Shown: positions 16,360-25,252 of the stretch, in pieces
How positions within the stretch are numbered: the first letter of the stretch is position 1
Layout: every line of letters starts with the position of its first letter
Origin: Solirubrobacteraceae bacterium
GTDB taxonomy: Bacteria > Actinomycetota > Thermoleophilia > Solirubrobacterales > Solirubrobacteraceae
Direction: 5' to 3'
Assembly (NCBI GenBank): GCA_030447505.1
Contig: JAUJOT010000001.1
Coordinates: forward strand, 124,001 to 188,000
DNA: 64,000 nucleotides
Made by a program: the position numbers and the translations under genes
Notes under the pieces: model-generated
Seen by the model: the letters and a program-made list of their open reading frames with translations, nothing else
The model's database searches: none
Told to the model about the DNA's origin: nothing

Positions 16360-17196
16360 ATGCGGCGCTCGCTCCTATTCGGGATGCTCCTGCTCCTCTG
16401 GCTCGTGCCGGCGGTCAGCGCCTCAGCCGCCGCCGACGGGGGCGATCGGATCGTGCTCGTCGGTTCGGTGCTCGTCGGTCGCGAAGAGACCGTCGACGAC
16501 CTCGTCGTCGTCGACGGCGACGTGACGATCCGCGGCGAGGTGACGGGCGACGTGGTCGTCATCGACGGCGACGTGACGATCCGCGGCTCGGTCGCCGGAG
16601 ACGTCGTGGCGGTCTCCGGGCTGGCGACGCTCGGCCGCCGGGGCCGCATCGGCGGCGACCTCGTCTACGGCGACGAAACGCCGGTCCAGACGCCTGGCTC
16701 GCAGGTCGGCGGCGAGGTCAAGAAGTTCGAGATCGGCGACGCGAGCATCATCGGCGCGATCGGCGCGTGGATCGCGTTCACGGTCTCGCTGCTCCTGCTC
16801 GGCCTGGTCCTGCTGCTGCTCGCCCCGAGGGCCGGCGACGCCGTCGCGCGAACGGGCAGGGCCAAGCCGCTGATCGCGGCGCTCGTCGGCCTGCTCGCGT
16901 TCTTCCTTCTCCCGGTGATCGCGATCGCGGCCTCCGTCACGATCATCGGGCTGCCGCTCGGCATCGTGCTGCTGTTGCTGATCCTGCCGCTGTACGCGAT
17001 CGGCTACCTCACGACGGCGCTCGTCGTCGGCCGGCGGGTCCTCAAGAAGGGGCTGATCCTCGCGTTCGTCGCCGGCCTCGTGATCCTCCAGCTGCTCGCT
17101 CTGATCCCGATCGCGGGCGCCCTCATCGGCTTCCTCGCGACGATCTTCGGGCTCGGCGTGCTGCTGGTCGCACTGCTGCGCGCACGCAGGGCCTAG
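16360..17196 (+). CDS. bactofilin-like membrane protein
   Basis: A 278-residue protein. A signal peptide (LLLLWLVPAVSASAAA) is followed by about 90 residues of short repeats such as DDLVVVDGDVTIRGEVTGDVVVIDGD, each a rung of a right-handed beta-helix as in bactofilins. From about residue 130 there are four or more transmembrane helices. The combination is known in exported polymer-forming proteins of unknown role. An ATG at 16360 is chosen; a GTG six bases earlier is possible. It stands alone on the plus strand. Confidence 0.75.
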   Translation: MRRSLLFGMLLLLWLVPAVSASAAADGGDRIVLVGSVLVGREETVDDLVVVDGDVTIRGEVTGDVVVIDGDVTIRGSVAGDVVAVSGLATLGRRGRIGGDLVYGDETPVQTPGSQVGGEVKKFEIGDASIIGAIGAWIAFTVSLLLLGLVLLLLAPRAGDAVARTGRAKPLIAALVGLLAFFLLPVIAIAASVTIIGLPLGIVLLLLILPLYAIGYLTTALVVGRRVLKKGLILAFVAGLVILQLLALIPIAGALIGFLATIFGLGVLLVALLRARRA

Positions 17197-17282
17197 CTGC
17201 CAGCGCGACTGCAAGTCCCGTTGCAGAGAGCAGGGGTCGAGGGCTGCTCGGCGAGTCGTTGGTAGCGTCGCGAGCGCCCGCG

Positions 17283-18416
17283 ATGTCCCTCCGCCGCCTC
17301 CTCCTCGTCTGCATGATCGCCGCGTGCGCTGCGGTGGGCGCCGTCGTACTCGGAACCGCCGTCCCGGCGGGCGCGGACCTCAACAGCAAGATCACCGCGA
17401 ACGCCAACCGCGCCGAGCAGCTGCGCGCCGCGGTGGCCGGCGAGTCGGCGCGCATCAGGCGCTCGACGCGGGGACTCGCACGCGCCCAGCGGCGGCTGCG
17501 CGAGCTGCAGGCGGACACCGCTGCGCAGCAGGCCGACCTCAAGCGCGTCAAGGACGAGTTCGTTCGTGCGCGCGACCGGCTGACGCGGCTCGTCAACCTG
17601 CAGCGCAACGCGACGCAGGCCCTGCGTGCGAACCTGCAGGCCGCGTACCGCAACGGCAAGCCGGACATCGTCTCCGTCGTCGTCAACGCGCGCGGCTTCG
17701 CGGATCTGCTCGAGAAGACCGAGTTCCTCAAGCGCATCGCCGAGCGCAACGCGCAGATCATGGACGTCGCGCGCACATCGCGCGTCGCGGTGACGAGGCA
17801 GACCAAGCGCCTGGCGAAGATGCAGGCACGCGAGCAGGCGCTCGCGGACACGCTCGAACGCAAGCGCGACGCCGCTCACGCCGTCGAGACGGCACTGCTG
17901 CGCGAGCGCGAGCGCCGCCTCGCGCGGTCGAACTTCAAGCGCGCCGAGCTGCGCGAGGTCCAGAGTCGGCTGGCCGACCTGCGCAAGCGCCTCGCGCGCA
18001 CAGCCCGCAAGGGCATCGCCACGAATGCCGGCGGCGCCGCTCAGCCGCCGCCGGGAGCGCCACCCGCGGTCGGTCTCGTGATGGCTGCCGGCAACGCGAT
18101 CGCCGGCCTGCCCTACCTCTACGGCGGCGGTCACGGCGGCTTCAAGGACAGCGCCTACGACTGCTCGGGCTCGATCAGCTACGCGCTCGCCGCGGCCGGG
18201 CTCGTGACGTCGCCGATGGCCTCTCCCGGGTTCATGACCTGGGGCGAGAGCGGCCCCGGCAAGTGGATCACGATCTACACGAACCCCGGGCACATGTTCA
18301 TGGTCGTCGGCGGCTGGCGCTTCGACACCACGGCGCTGCGCGGCGGCGGCACGCGCTGGACGCGCGAGATGCGCGGCACCGGCGGGTTCGTCGCGCGCCA
18401 CCCGCCTGGGCTGTAG
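17283..18416 (+). CDS. secreted coiled-coil protein with NlpC/P60-like C-terminal domain
   Basis: A 377-residue protein. A signal peptide (about residues 1-31) is followed by a long alpha-helical coiled coil (32-245) of the PcsB/CwlO type. A C-terminal domain begins at YLYGGGHGGFKDSAYDCSG, where the cysteine fits the NlpC/P60 nucleophile, and NPGHMFMVV supplies the likely histidine. Such proteins cut peptide bonds in peptidoglycan during growth or division, with the coiled coil controlling activity. The C-terminal domain is closely similar to those of the genes at 22929-23777 and 54190-54984, but no riboswitch is seen here. Confidence 0.8.
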   Translation: MSLRRLLLVCMIAACAAVGAVVLGTAVPAGADLNSKITANANRAEQLRAAVAGESARIRRSTRGLARAQRRLRELQADTAAQQADLKRVKDEFVRARDRLTRLVNLQRNATQALRANLQAAYRNGKPDIVSVVVNARGFADLLEKTEFLKRIAERNAQIMDVARTSRVAVTRQTKRLAKMQAREQALADTLERKRDAAHAVETALLRERERRLARSNFKRAELREVQSRLADLRKRLARTARKGIATNAGGAAQPPPGAPPAVGLVMAAGNAIAGLPYLYGGGHGGFKDSAYDCSGSISYALAAAGLVTSPMASPGFMTWGESGPGKWITIYTNPGHMFMVVGGWRFDTTALRGGGTRWTREMRGTGGFVARHPPGL

Positions 18417-18438
18417 CCGGTGGCGCCAGCAGCCGGCG

Positions 18439-19935
18439 TCACCCCACGGGCGGCGCGATCTCGCGCTTGAGGATCTTCCCGGTCGGGCCCTTCGGCAGCT
18501 CGTCGACGAGCCAGATCTCGCGCGGGTACTTGTACGCCGCGACCTGTTGCTTGACGAATGCGCGCAGCTCGTCGATCTCGACCTCCGCGCCATCCTTGAG
18601 CGCGACTGCCGCCCCGACCTCCTCGCCGAGCTCGGAGTGCGGGACGCCCACGACCGCCGCCTCGCGCACGGCGGGATGCGCGTAGAGCACCTCTTCGACC
18701 TCCCGCGGGTAGACGTTGTAGCCGCCGCGGATGATCAGCTCCTTCTTGCGATCGACGATGAAGAAGTAGCCGTCCTCGTCGACCTTCGCCATGTCGCCGG
18801 TGGCAAACCAGCCGTCCTTGATCGACTCCGCCGTCGCCTCCGGCTGGTTGAGGTAGCCCTTCATGACGTTGTGGCCCTTGATCAGGATCTCGCCGATCTC
18901 ACCCTGCGCGACCTCCTTGCCCTCGTCGTCGACGCACTTCATCTCGACGCCCTCGATCGGCGTCCCGATCGAGCCCGGCTTGCGCTCGCGGTCGGGGTGG
19001 TTGAACGACGCGACCGGCGAGGTCTCGCTGAGGCCGTACCCCTCGAGGACCTTGCAGCCGAAGCACTCCTCGAAGCCGCGCAGCACCTCGACCGGCATCG
19101 ACGCCCCGCCCGACACGCAGACGCGCAGGCTCGAGATGTCGTGGTTCTTGCGGTCGGGATGGTGCAGCAGCGCGCCGTACATCGTCGGCACGCCCTCGAA
19201 CACCGTGCACCGGTCGCGCTCGAGGATCTCCAGCGCCTTGCCGGGCTCGAAGCGGGGCAGCAGCGTGACGGTGGCCCCGCACCTGATCGCGGCGTTCATC
19301 GTGCACGTCTGGCCGAAGGAGTGAAACAGCGGCAGCGCGCCGAAGATCACATCGCCGACGGCCATGTCGAACAGGCCGACGGCGACGTCGACGTTGTTGC
19401 GCAGGTTGTCGTGCGTGAGCTCGGCGCCCTTCGGCTTGCCGGTCGTGCCCGAGGTGTAGAGGATCACCGCAGTGTCGTCGCCGGCGCACTCGGCGACCGC
19501 GGGGTCGGGCTCGTGCGCGAAGATCGCGCCCTCGATCTCGCCCGGCTTGACCGACACGATCTCGACGCCGCCCGCCTCCTTCGCGCCGGCCTCGGCGGCC
19601 TCGAGGAAGTCATGCCAGGCGAAGAGCACCTTGACCTGCGGGTCCGAGAGGTAGAAGCCGACCTCGCGGCCCTTGAGCAGCACGTTCATCGGCACGACGA
19701 CGCCGCCCGCGCGGAGCACGCCGTAGTAGATCGCCGGAAAGTACGGGACGTTGGGGAGCATGATCCCGACGCGGTCGCCGGCGCCGACGCCCTTGCTCCT
19801 GAGCATCGCCGAGACCCGCTGGCTGGCGTTGTCGAGCAGACCGTAGTTGAAGGCGGCGTCGTCGAGCTTGACGGCGATCTCGTCGGGATGCTCGGCAGCC
19901 GTGCGCGTCAGGTTCGAGGCGAGATTGGCAGACAT
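18439..19935 (-). CDS. fadD: long-chain fatty acid-CoA ligase (AMP-dependent synthetase)
   Basis: A 498-residue ANL-superfamily enzyme that activates a fatty acid through an acyl-AMP to acyl-CoA. The AMP-binding P-loop YTSGTTGKPKGAE is near residue 165, the A5 motif YGLSETSP near 300, GDMAKVDEDGYFFIVDRKKELI near 385, GGYNVYPREVEE near 412 and the catalytic lysine of PTGKILKREI at the C-terminus. All core motifs are intact. It could feed the acyl-CoA dehydrogenase elsewhere in the window. Chain-length specificity is not visible. Confidence 0.9.
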   Translation of the reverse strand: MSANLASNLTRTAAEHPDEIAVKLDDAAFNYGLLDNASQRVSAMLRSKGVGAGDRVGIMLPNVPYFPAIYYGVLRAGGVVVPMNVLLKGREVGFYLSDPQVKVLFAWHDFLEAAEAGAKEAGGVEIVSVKPGEIEGAIFAHEPDPAVAECAGDDTAVILYTSGTTGKPKGAELTHDNLRNNVDVAVGLFDMAVGDVIFGALPLFHSFGQTCTMNAAIRCGATVTLLPRFEPGKALEILERDRCTVFEGVPTMYGALLHHPDRKNHDISSLRVCVSGGASMPVEVLRGFEECFGCKVLEGYGLSETSPVASFNHPDRERKPGSIGTPIEGVEMKCVDDEGKEVAQGEIGEILIKGHNVMKGYLNQPEATAESIKDGWFATGDMAKVDEDGYFFIVDRKKELIIRGGYNVYPREVEEVLYAHPAVREAAVVGVPHSELGEEVGAAVALKDGAEVEIDELRAFVKQQVAAYKYPREIWLVDELPKGPTGKILKREIAPPVG

Positions 19936-19956
19936 AGGTGCGACTCTATTCCGACG

Positions 19957-20370
19957 ATGCCCGATCTGTTGCCGATCACAAACGTGCTCTCGATCCCGCT
20001 CGACGAGGTGACCGTGCGCGCGAGCCGCTCGTCAGGGCCGGGTGGGCAGCACGCGAACGTGACGGCGTCGCGGATCGAGGCGAGCTTCGACGTCGCGGCG
20101 TCCGACACGCTCAGCGACGCGCAGAAGGCGCGCATCACCGCCCGCTGCGGTCCCGTCGTCCGCGCGGTCGCCCAGGACGCTCGCTCACAGACGCGCAACC
20201 GGACGCTTGCGCTGGAGCGCCTGGCGGCGCGGCTCGAACGGGCGCTCGAGGTCCCGCGCGCGAGAAGGGCGACGAAACCGACGCGTGCCTCGCGCACGCG
20301 GCGCCTGGAGGCCAAGCGGCGCGCCTCGGAGCGAAAGCGCGGGCGCCGCCGGCCGCCGGGCGAGGACTGA
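19957..20370 (+). CDS. arfB: ribosome rescue factor ArfB (peptidyl-tRNA hydrolase, GGQ protein)
   Basis: A 137-residue protein of the release-factor superfamily. The catalytic loop SSGPGGQHAN (residues about 26-35) carries the GGQ that hydrolyses peptidyl-tRNA in the ribosome. The C-terminal tail from about residue 95 is very basic (repeated R/K), as required for entry of ArfB into the empty mRNA channel of stalled ribosomes. Length matches ArfB (about 140). It is divergent from the acyl-CoA ligase gene with only 21 bases between starts. Confidence 0.9.
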   Translation: MPDLLPITNVLSIPLDEVTVRASRSSGPGGQHANVTASRIEASFDVAASDTLSDAQKARITARCGPVVRAVAQDARSQTRNRTLALERLAARLERALEVPRARRATKPTRASRTRRLEAKRRASERKRGRRRPPGED

Positions 20371-20483
20371 GGCCCAGCCAGCCGCCGAGCGCGCGCTCGA
20401 GCCCTCAGCCGACGCGAGGACGACGACGCCGAGCACGACGCGCTGCCCGGCGACCTTCCACGGACCTGATCACGGCGATCATC

Positions 20484-22775
20484 TCAGCGCCGCACGTCCT
20501 CGCAATCCAGCCCCACGGCGTCGCCCGTCGAGGCGAACACGGTGTCCTTGCCCGCCCCGCAGGCAACGATGTCCAGGCCGCCGCCGACGACGTTGATGCG
20601 GTCGTCGCCCGGCCCGCCGTCGACGGCGTCGGGATCGAGGTTGCCGAAGATCTCGTCGTTGCCCGCGTCGCCGAAGATGCGGTCCGCGCCGCGATCGCCC
20701 GTGATGCGGTCGTTGCCCGCGTCGCCGTGGATGACGTCGTTGCCGTTGCGCCCGGCGATGACGTCGTTGCCGGCGCCGCCGTACAGTTCGTCGTCGTCGT
20801 CCTCGCCGTCGACGTAGTCGTCGCCGCCGCGCGCGAACAGGCGGTCGTTGCCGGCCTTACCGAAGATCGAGTCGTCGTCCTCGGTGCCCTGCAGCAGGTC
20901 GTCGCGGAGCGTGCCCTCGATGATCGACGGCAGCTCGGCGTCGTTCGCGGCCTCGGGCGGCACCTGGATGACGAGCTCGCAGCCGTTCAGCGCGTCGCGC
21001 GTCGGCGCGTCCTGCTCGACGTAGACGGTGTCGTCGCCGTCGCCGCACTCGACGACGTCGGCGCTGTCGTCGGCGGCGCGGAGCACGTCGTCGCCGGCGC
21101 CGCCGCGGAGCCTGTCGGGGCCCGGCCCGCCGACGAGCTCGTCGTCGTCGTCGCCGCCGTCGAGCTCGTCGCTGCCGGAGCTGCCGTCGAGGCGGTCCTG
21201 CCCGGGACCACCGGCGAGGCGGTCGTTGCCGCGCCCGCCGCGCAGGATGTCGTGGCCCTCGTCGCCGATGATGTTGTCGCCGCCGCGCCCGCCGTCGAGC
21301 GTGTCGTCGCCGCGACCGCCGCTCATCGCCTCGGTTCCCGACTCGCCGAACAGCTCGTCGTTGCCGTCGTCGCCGAGCATCCGCCGGTCCGAGCCGCGGC
21401 CGCCGCGGATGACGTCGTCGCCCGGCCCGCCGGACAGCAGTCGGTCGTTGCCGAAGCCCTCTTCGATGATCTGATCGTTACCGAAGCCGCCCTTGATCGT
21501 GTCGTCGCCGTCGCCGCCGTCGATCGTGTCGTCACCGTCCTCGGCGTCGATCGTGTCGTCGCCGGTGCCGCCGTCGAAGCCGTCGTCGCCGCTGCCGCCG
21601 AAGACCGTGTCGTTGCCGGTCCCGGCGCGCACGAAGTCGTTGCCCTCGCCGCCGCTGATCCGGTCGCTGGACGCGCCGCCCGACACGCGGTCGTCGCCCG
21701 GCCCGCCCTCCAGCACGTCGCGGTCGCGACCGCCGCGCAGCAGGTCGTTGCCCTCCATCCCCTCGATCCTGTCGCGGGCGCGCGTACCGGTCAGGGCATC
21801 GTCGCCGGAGGTGCCGCGAATCAGCGCCAGGCCGGGCTGCACGACGATCCCGAGCGGCGCCGACCCGGCCAGGCGCACCGTGTCGAGCAGGCCGCGCGAG
21901 ACAGGGCTGACGAGCGAGACGCTCCCGCCGGCGGCGTTGGCGAAGAACAGCCGGCCCGCGTCGGGGGTCCACGCCGGCGTACCGATTCCGCGGCCGCCGG
22001 CCGACAGCCGGCGGATGCGCCAGCCGCGCAGGACGACGAGCGCCCCGCTGCGCCCGCCGCGCCGCGCCCCGACCGCCAGCCGCGAGCGCCCGGGCGACAG
22101 CGCGAGGTGGCCGCCCGCGCCGCGTGGCAGCCCGATCCGCCGCCCGAGCGGCTGGCGCGCGCCGCGCGGGATGATCCGCAAGCCGCCGCGCGCGGAGACG
22201 AGCGTGCGCCCGTCGGGCGCGACGGCGACGCCGGTTGCCCCCGGCACGCGCACGCGCCGCAGCAGACGCCTGTTGCGAAGATCGACGAAGGCGACGCGAC
22301 CGCCGCGCAGCACGACGGCGGCCAGGCGCCCGTCGCGCCCGAGCGCGATCGCGCCGCCGCGCCGGCGCAGCGAGACCGAGCCGAGCAGCACCAGCGTGTC
22401 GGCCCGCAGGACGCGCAGGCGTCTGCCCTGCACGACGTACAGCCGGTGGCCGTCCGGTGCGAGCGCAAGGCCGCGAATCGCGGCGCTGCCGAGCGCGCGG
22501 CGCGCGATCTCGCGGCGCTCGTTGACGTCGAGCACGAAGATCGTCGCGCCTGCGCCGACGAATCCGCGCGTGCCGTCGCTCGTGACGGCGACCGCCCGGT
22601 TGGCGCCCGGCAGCGCGATCCGGGCGACGACGCGATCGCTGGAGATGTCGAGCAGCGGCAGCTCGCGCGTTCCGCTCGCGACGAGCGCCACGCGCGCGTC
22701 GGCCACGGGCGCCGGCGCCAGCGCAAGCGCTGCGAGCAGCGCGATGCTCCCCCACCCGCGCGTGCTCCGTGTCAT
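20484..22775 (-). CDS. secreted beta-propeller protein with long RTX calcium-binding repeat domain
   Basis: A 763-residue exported protein. After a signal peptide (1-28), residues about 30-315 form a YVTN-like beta-propeller, with repeating units such as VTSDGTRGFVGAG and LAPDGHRLYVVQG. Residues about 320-755 hold dozens of RTX nonapeptides (GGxGxDxxx, for example GGPGDDRVSGG and GNDVIAGRNGNDVIHG), which wind into a calcium-binding beta-roll and fold outside the cell. No catalytic domain is seen, so a binding or structural role is likely. Without a Gram-negative outer membrane, type I RTX export is not expected; the Sec signal is the probable route. Confidence 0.85.
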   Translation of the reverse strand: MTRSTRGWGSIALLAALALAPAPVADARVALVASGTRELPLLDISSDRVVARIALPGANRAVAVTSDGTRGFVGAGATIFVLDVNERREIARRALGSAAIRGLALAPDGHRLYVVQGRRLRVLRADTLVLLGSVSLRRRGGAIALGRDGRLAAVVLRGGRVAFVDLRNRRLLRRVRVPGATGVAVAPDGRTLVSARGGLRIIPRGARQPLGRRIGLPRGAGGHLALSPGRSRLAVGARRGGRSGALVVLRGWRIRRLSAGGRGIGTPAWTPDAGRLFFANAAGGSVSLVSPVSRGLLDTVRLAGSAPLGIVVQPGLALIRGTSGDDALTGTRARDRIEGMEGNDLLRGGRDRDVLEGGPGDDRVSGGASSDRISGGEGNDFVRAGTGNDTVFGGSGDDGFDGGTGDDTIDAEDGDDTIDGGDGDDTIKGGFGNDQIIEEGFGNDRLLSGGPGDDVIRGGRGSDRRMLGDDGNDELFGESGTEAMSGGRGDDTLDGGRGGDNIIGDEGHDILRGGRGNDRLAGGPGQDRLDGSSGSDELDGGDDDDELVGGPGPDRLRGGAGDDVLRAADDSADVVECGDGDDTVYVEQDAPTRDALNGCELVIQVPPEAANDAELPSIIEGTLRDDLLQGTEDDDSIFGKAGNDRLFARGGDDYVDGEDDDDELYGGAGNDVIAGRNGNDVIHGDAGNDRITGDRGADRIFGDAGNDEIFGNLDPDAVDGGPGDDRINVVGGGLDIVACGAGKDTVFASTGDAVGLDCEDVRR

Positions 22776-22879
22776 GCGCTCACCGTGACCCCACGTCGCG
22801 CAGACGCTACCTGGCGCCCCGCTCGCCCGCGCCAGCCCCGGTCCGCGGACCTGACGATCGGGCTAGTGGGTCGCCCAGG

Positions 22880-22923
22880 AACGTTGCGCCTGAAACGGCG
22901 CCCGAGGTTTCGGGTGCGACGTT
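22880..22923 (+). repeat. 17-bp imperfect inverted repeat (hairpin)
   Basis: Arms at 22880-22896 (AACGTTGCGCCTGAAAC) and 22907-22923 pair along all 17 positions with three G-U wobbles in plus-strand RNA and a loop of 10. In the opposite strand the wobbles become mismatches. It lies just past the stop (22929) of the riboswitch-controlled NlpC gene, but without a T-tract and in the less stable orientation for that transcript. Confidence 0.5.
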
Positions 22924-22928
22924 GTGGG

Positions 22929-23777
22929 CTAGAGGCCGGGCGGGTGGCGGACGCTGTAGCCGGCGGTGGGCCGCATGTCGGCCTGCCAGCGCGTGCCGGC
23001 ACGCGTCCGGCCGCTCGTGTCGAAGCGCAGTCCTGCTACCACCATGTACATGTGCCCGCCGTTGGCGTAGATCGTGATCCACTGGCCGGGACCGGATTCG
23101 CCCCAGTTCATGAAGCCGCCCGACGCCATCGAGCTCTCGAGCAACCCCGCGCCGTGCAGCGCGTACGAGACCGAGCCGGAGCAGTCATAGCCGGCGTCGT
23201 CCCACCTGCCGTGGCCGCCGCCGTAGATGTAGGGCTTGTGCGCGATCTGGTTGCCGGCGGCGATGACGGCCTGCACGACGGGCGGGGCGAGCGACGGGGC
23301 GGTGGCGAAGCCGTCCTCTCCGACCGTCGCGACCATGCCGGGGCCGAGCGCCAGCGGCTCGGGCGCGGGCGGCTCGCTGCGGTTCTGCTTGTGCGCCTTG
23401 CGCTTCTGGTTCCTCGGCAGAGCACCACCGGTCGCCGCTGCCGAGGCGACGGCTCCGCCGTTGATGGCGACGTCCTTCAGTACGACGACGTCGTGGCGCG
23501 AGACGACGCCGTCGACCCTGCGGCGCTGCGCACGCTCGAAGCTGCGCACCGCGCGCTTCGTGCCGCGGCCGAAGATGCCGTCGACGTCCGTCGCGACGCC
23601 GGCGCGCGTCAGGTAGCGCTGCAAGGACCGGACGTCCTTGCCCTTGTGGCCGTGCTTCAAGGTTCGCTCACCGAGGCTGAAGCTGCGCTTCTTCGCCGAG
23701 GCGGCCTGCACGGGAACGAGCAGAACACAAGCCGCGAGGCACATGACGAGACGGTACGACGGGTACGACAGCTTCAC
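22929..23777 (-). CDS. secreted peptidoglycan-binding / NlpC-P60-like protein under a c-di-AMP riboswitch
   Basis: A 282-residue exported protein: signal peptide (about 1-28), PG_binding_1 domain (about 40-100, with DVRSLQRYLTRAG and DGIFGRGTKRAVRSFE), linker, and a C-terminal NlpC/P60-like domain (about 170-282) with the cysteine in YDCSGSVSYAL and the histidine in GGHMYMVV. It should bind and cleave or remodel peptidoglycan. The GTG at 23777 follows a GAAGGAG ribosome-binding site that itself lies directly after the riboswitch. Expression is therefore likely coupled to c-di-AMP, as for resuscitation factors of Streptomyces. It is a close paralogue of the gene at 54190-54984. Confidence 0.85.
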   Translation of the reverse strand: MKLSYPSYRLVMCLAACVLLVPVQAASAKKRSFSLGERTLKHGHKGKDVRSLQRYLTRAGVATDVDGIFGRGTKRAVRSFERAQRRRVDGVVSRHDVVVLKDVAINGGAVASAAATGGALPRNQKRKAHKQNRSEPPAPEPLALGPGMVATVGEDGFATAPSLAPPVVQAVIAAGNQIAHKPYIYGGGHGRWDDAGYDCSGSVSYALHGAGLLESSMASGGFMNWGESGPGQWITIYANGGHMYMVVAGLRFDTSGRTRAGTRWQADMRPTAGYSVRHPPGL

Positions 23778-23799
23778 GCGCGCTGACCCCTTCTCCTTC

Positions 23800-23930
23800 G
23801 GGCGCCTGCGGGGTTAGCTGACGGGCTCGCGCAGAAAGAGCTAGCGCTATGCCGTGCAAGACGGCGATTCGCCCCCGGGGCGCAATCTCACGCCCCAAAT
23901 GGTTCCCCCGCTCCCCGTCGATGGCTCGAC
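23800..23930 (-). ncRNA. c-di-AMP (ydaO-yuaA) riboswitch, copy 1
   Basis: On the minus strand this leader contains the class landmarks: a GGGGGAACC block (23901-23909), TTGGGGCGTGA, the core GGGGCGAATCGCCG, and near the 3' end AGCCCGTCAGCTAACC (23812-23827) followed by CGCAGGC. The last block is the most diagnostic. The ribosome-binding site of the NlpC gene follows within 15 bases. Boundaries are approximate. In actinobacteria this class controls cell-wall hydrolase genes. Confidence 0.85.
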
Positions 23931-24026
23931 GCGGATTCGGCTGGTCACTGACCCGCGGAACCCTAGCGCAGCTTCACGACGAATGCATTCCCGGATTGAT
24001 AACCGCCCTCTGCGCCCTGCCGGCGT

Positions 24027-25154
24027 CTACGCGAGCACGGCATCGACGATCGCGAGCGCCACCTCGGCCCGTGTCCGCAGCGAGTCCGCGACCACATACT
24101 CGTGCGGCGTGTGGGCGCCCCCGCCGCGCGGCCCGAGGCCGTCGATCGTGATCGCGATGACGGGCGCCATGTAGCTCGCGTCGCTCGCCCCGCCACGCGC
24201 CGTGCCGACGATCCGGCGCCCGAGCCGGCCGCCCGCGTCCTCGAGCAGCGCTGCGGTGCGCCCGCTGGAGTCCATGCCCGGCCAGCGGCGCAGCAGGTCG
24301 CTCTCCAAGCGCACACCGTCGACGGCGTCGGGCAGTCCGGCGAGCACCGTGTCGAAGGTCTCGAGCTCGTCGGCGCGCAGGTCGCACAGCAGCTCGCCCG
24401 CGGCCGGCACGACGTTGAACGCCTCCCCGGACTGCACGACCGTCGGCACCGCAGTCAGGTGCGCCGGACCCGCGGGATCGTGTCGCGCCGCCACGGCCTG
24501 CGCGGCGCTCGCCAGCGCGAGCAGCGCGTTGGCGCCCTTGTCGGGGGCTGAGCCCGAGTGCGCGGAGCGCCCGTGCGCGAGCACGCGCAGCGTGCCCGCC
24601 GCCTTGCGGCGCACGACGACGGCCTCCTCGCCATCGGGCGTGAGCTCGCCGCCCTCGAAGCACAGGCACGCGTCCCAGCCGGCGAAGCGCTTGGTGTGGA
24701 CGAAGTCGCCGACGCGCCACTCCTCGTCGCAGACGAGCAGCAGCGCGATCTGCTCGAAGTGCTCGGTGCGCAGCGCGAGCTCGCGCAGCACGCCGAGCGC
24801 GAGCACGTCGCCGGCCTTCATGTCGACGGTGCCCGAGCCGACCAGCGTCTCGCCGTCGCGCTCCAGCGCGCGGTGGTCCTCGTGCGAATGGACGGTGTCG
24901 ACGTGGCCGAGCAGCAGGACGCGCGCGCTGCCGCTGCCGCGCAGCGTCAGGATCAGATCGTCGGCGTGGTCGACCGACGAGCACGGCGAGCGCTCGGCGA
25001 GCGCAGCGTCGGGTGCAAGCGACTGCGCGACCGCGAACGCCTCGTCGGCGCCGGTCACGTCACCTGATGGCGACGAGACCGCCACAAAGCGCTCGAGCTC
25101 CTGCTCGGCGCGAGCGGCGATCCGCTCGGCAGCGGCTGCGATCCACGCCTGCAT
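24027..25154 (-). CDS. M20-family zinc metallopeptidase (carboxypeptidase-like)
   Basis: A 375-residue cytoplasmic enzyme. Zinc-binding motifs appear in order: LGHVDTVHSH (about 80-90), GTVDMKAGD (about 105-112, with the bridging aspartate), CDEEW (about 138, catalytic glutamate) and the final histidine in AHTPHEYV. A central dimerisation domain lies between (about 180-290). Family members include glutamate carboxypeptidase, ArgE/DapE and CPG2. The substrate is uncertain, most likely an N-acyl amino acid or dipeptide. It lies about 100 bases after sufD on the same strand and may be transcribed with it, though function does not require this. Confidence 0.85.
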   Translation of the reverse strand: MQAWIAAAAERIAARAEQELERFVAVSSPSGDVTGADEAFAVAQSLAPDAALAERSPCSSVDHADDLILTLRGSGSARVLLLGHVDTVHSHEDHRALERDGETLVGSGTVDMKAGDVLALGVLRELALRTEHFEQIALLLVCDEEWRVGDFVHTKRFAGWDACLCFEGGELTPDGEEAVVVRRKAAGTLRVLAHGRSAHSGSAPDKGANALLALASAAQAVAARHDPAGPAHLTAVPTVVQSGEAFNVVPAAGELLCDLRADELETFDTVLAGLPDAVDGVRLESDLLRRWPGMDSSGRTAALLEDAGGRLGRRIVGTARGGASDASYMAPVIAITIDGLGPRGGGAHTPHEYVVADSLRTRAEVALAIVDAVLA

Positions 25155-25252
25155 GCCTGCGGTTCTACCTGAAACGGGGCGCTCCAACCGCACCCGCGGC
25201 CGCGGCGCTGCTCGCCGCGGCGGCCGGCAGCTCGCACACCGCGCGTCGGCGG

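Noticed and set aside
20484-21800. Periodic repeats suggesting a CRISPR array
   Set aside because: The repeats encode RTX nonapeptides (GGxGxDxxx) within one reading frame; there are no unique spacers.
19938-23786. An open frame of over 1200 codons on the plus strand opposite the RTX and NlpC genes
   Set aside because: It is antisense to two well-supported genes. Its composition (V/A/R/D runs mirroring the RTX repeats) is what a GC-rich complement produces.
24027-25154. M20 peptidase as a functional part of the suf operon
   Set aside because: It follows sufD by about 100 bases on the same strand, but nothing in its sequence ties it to Fe-S assembly.
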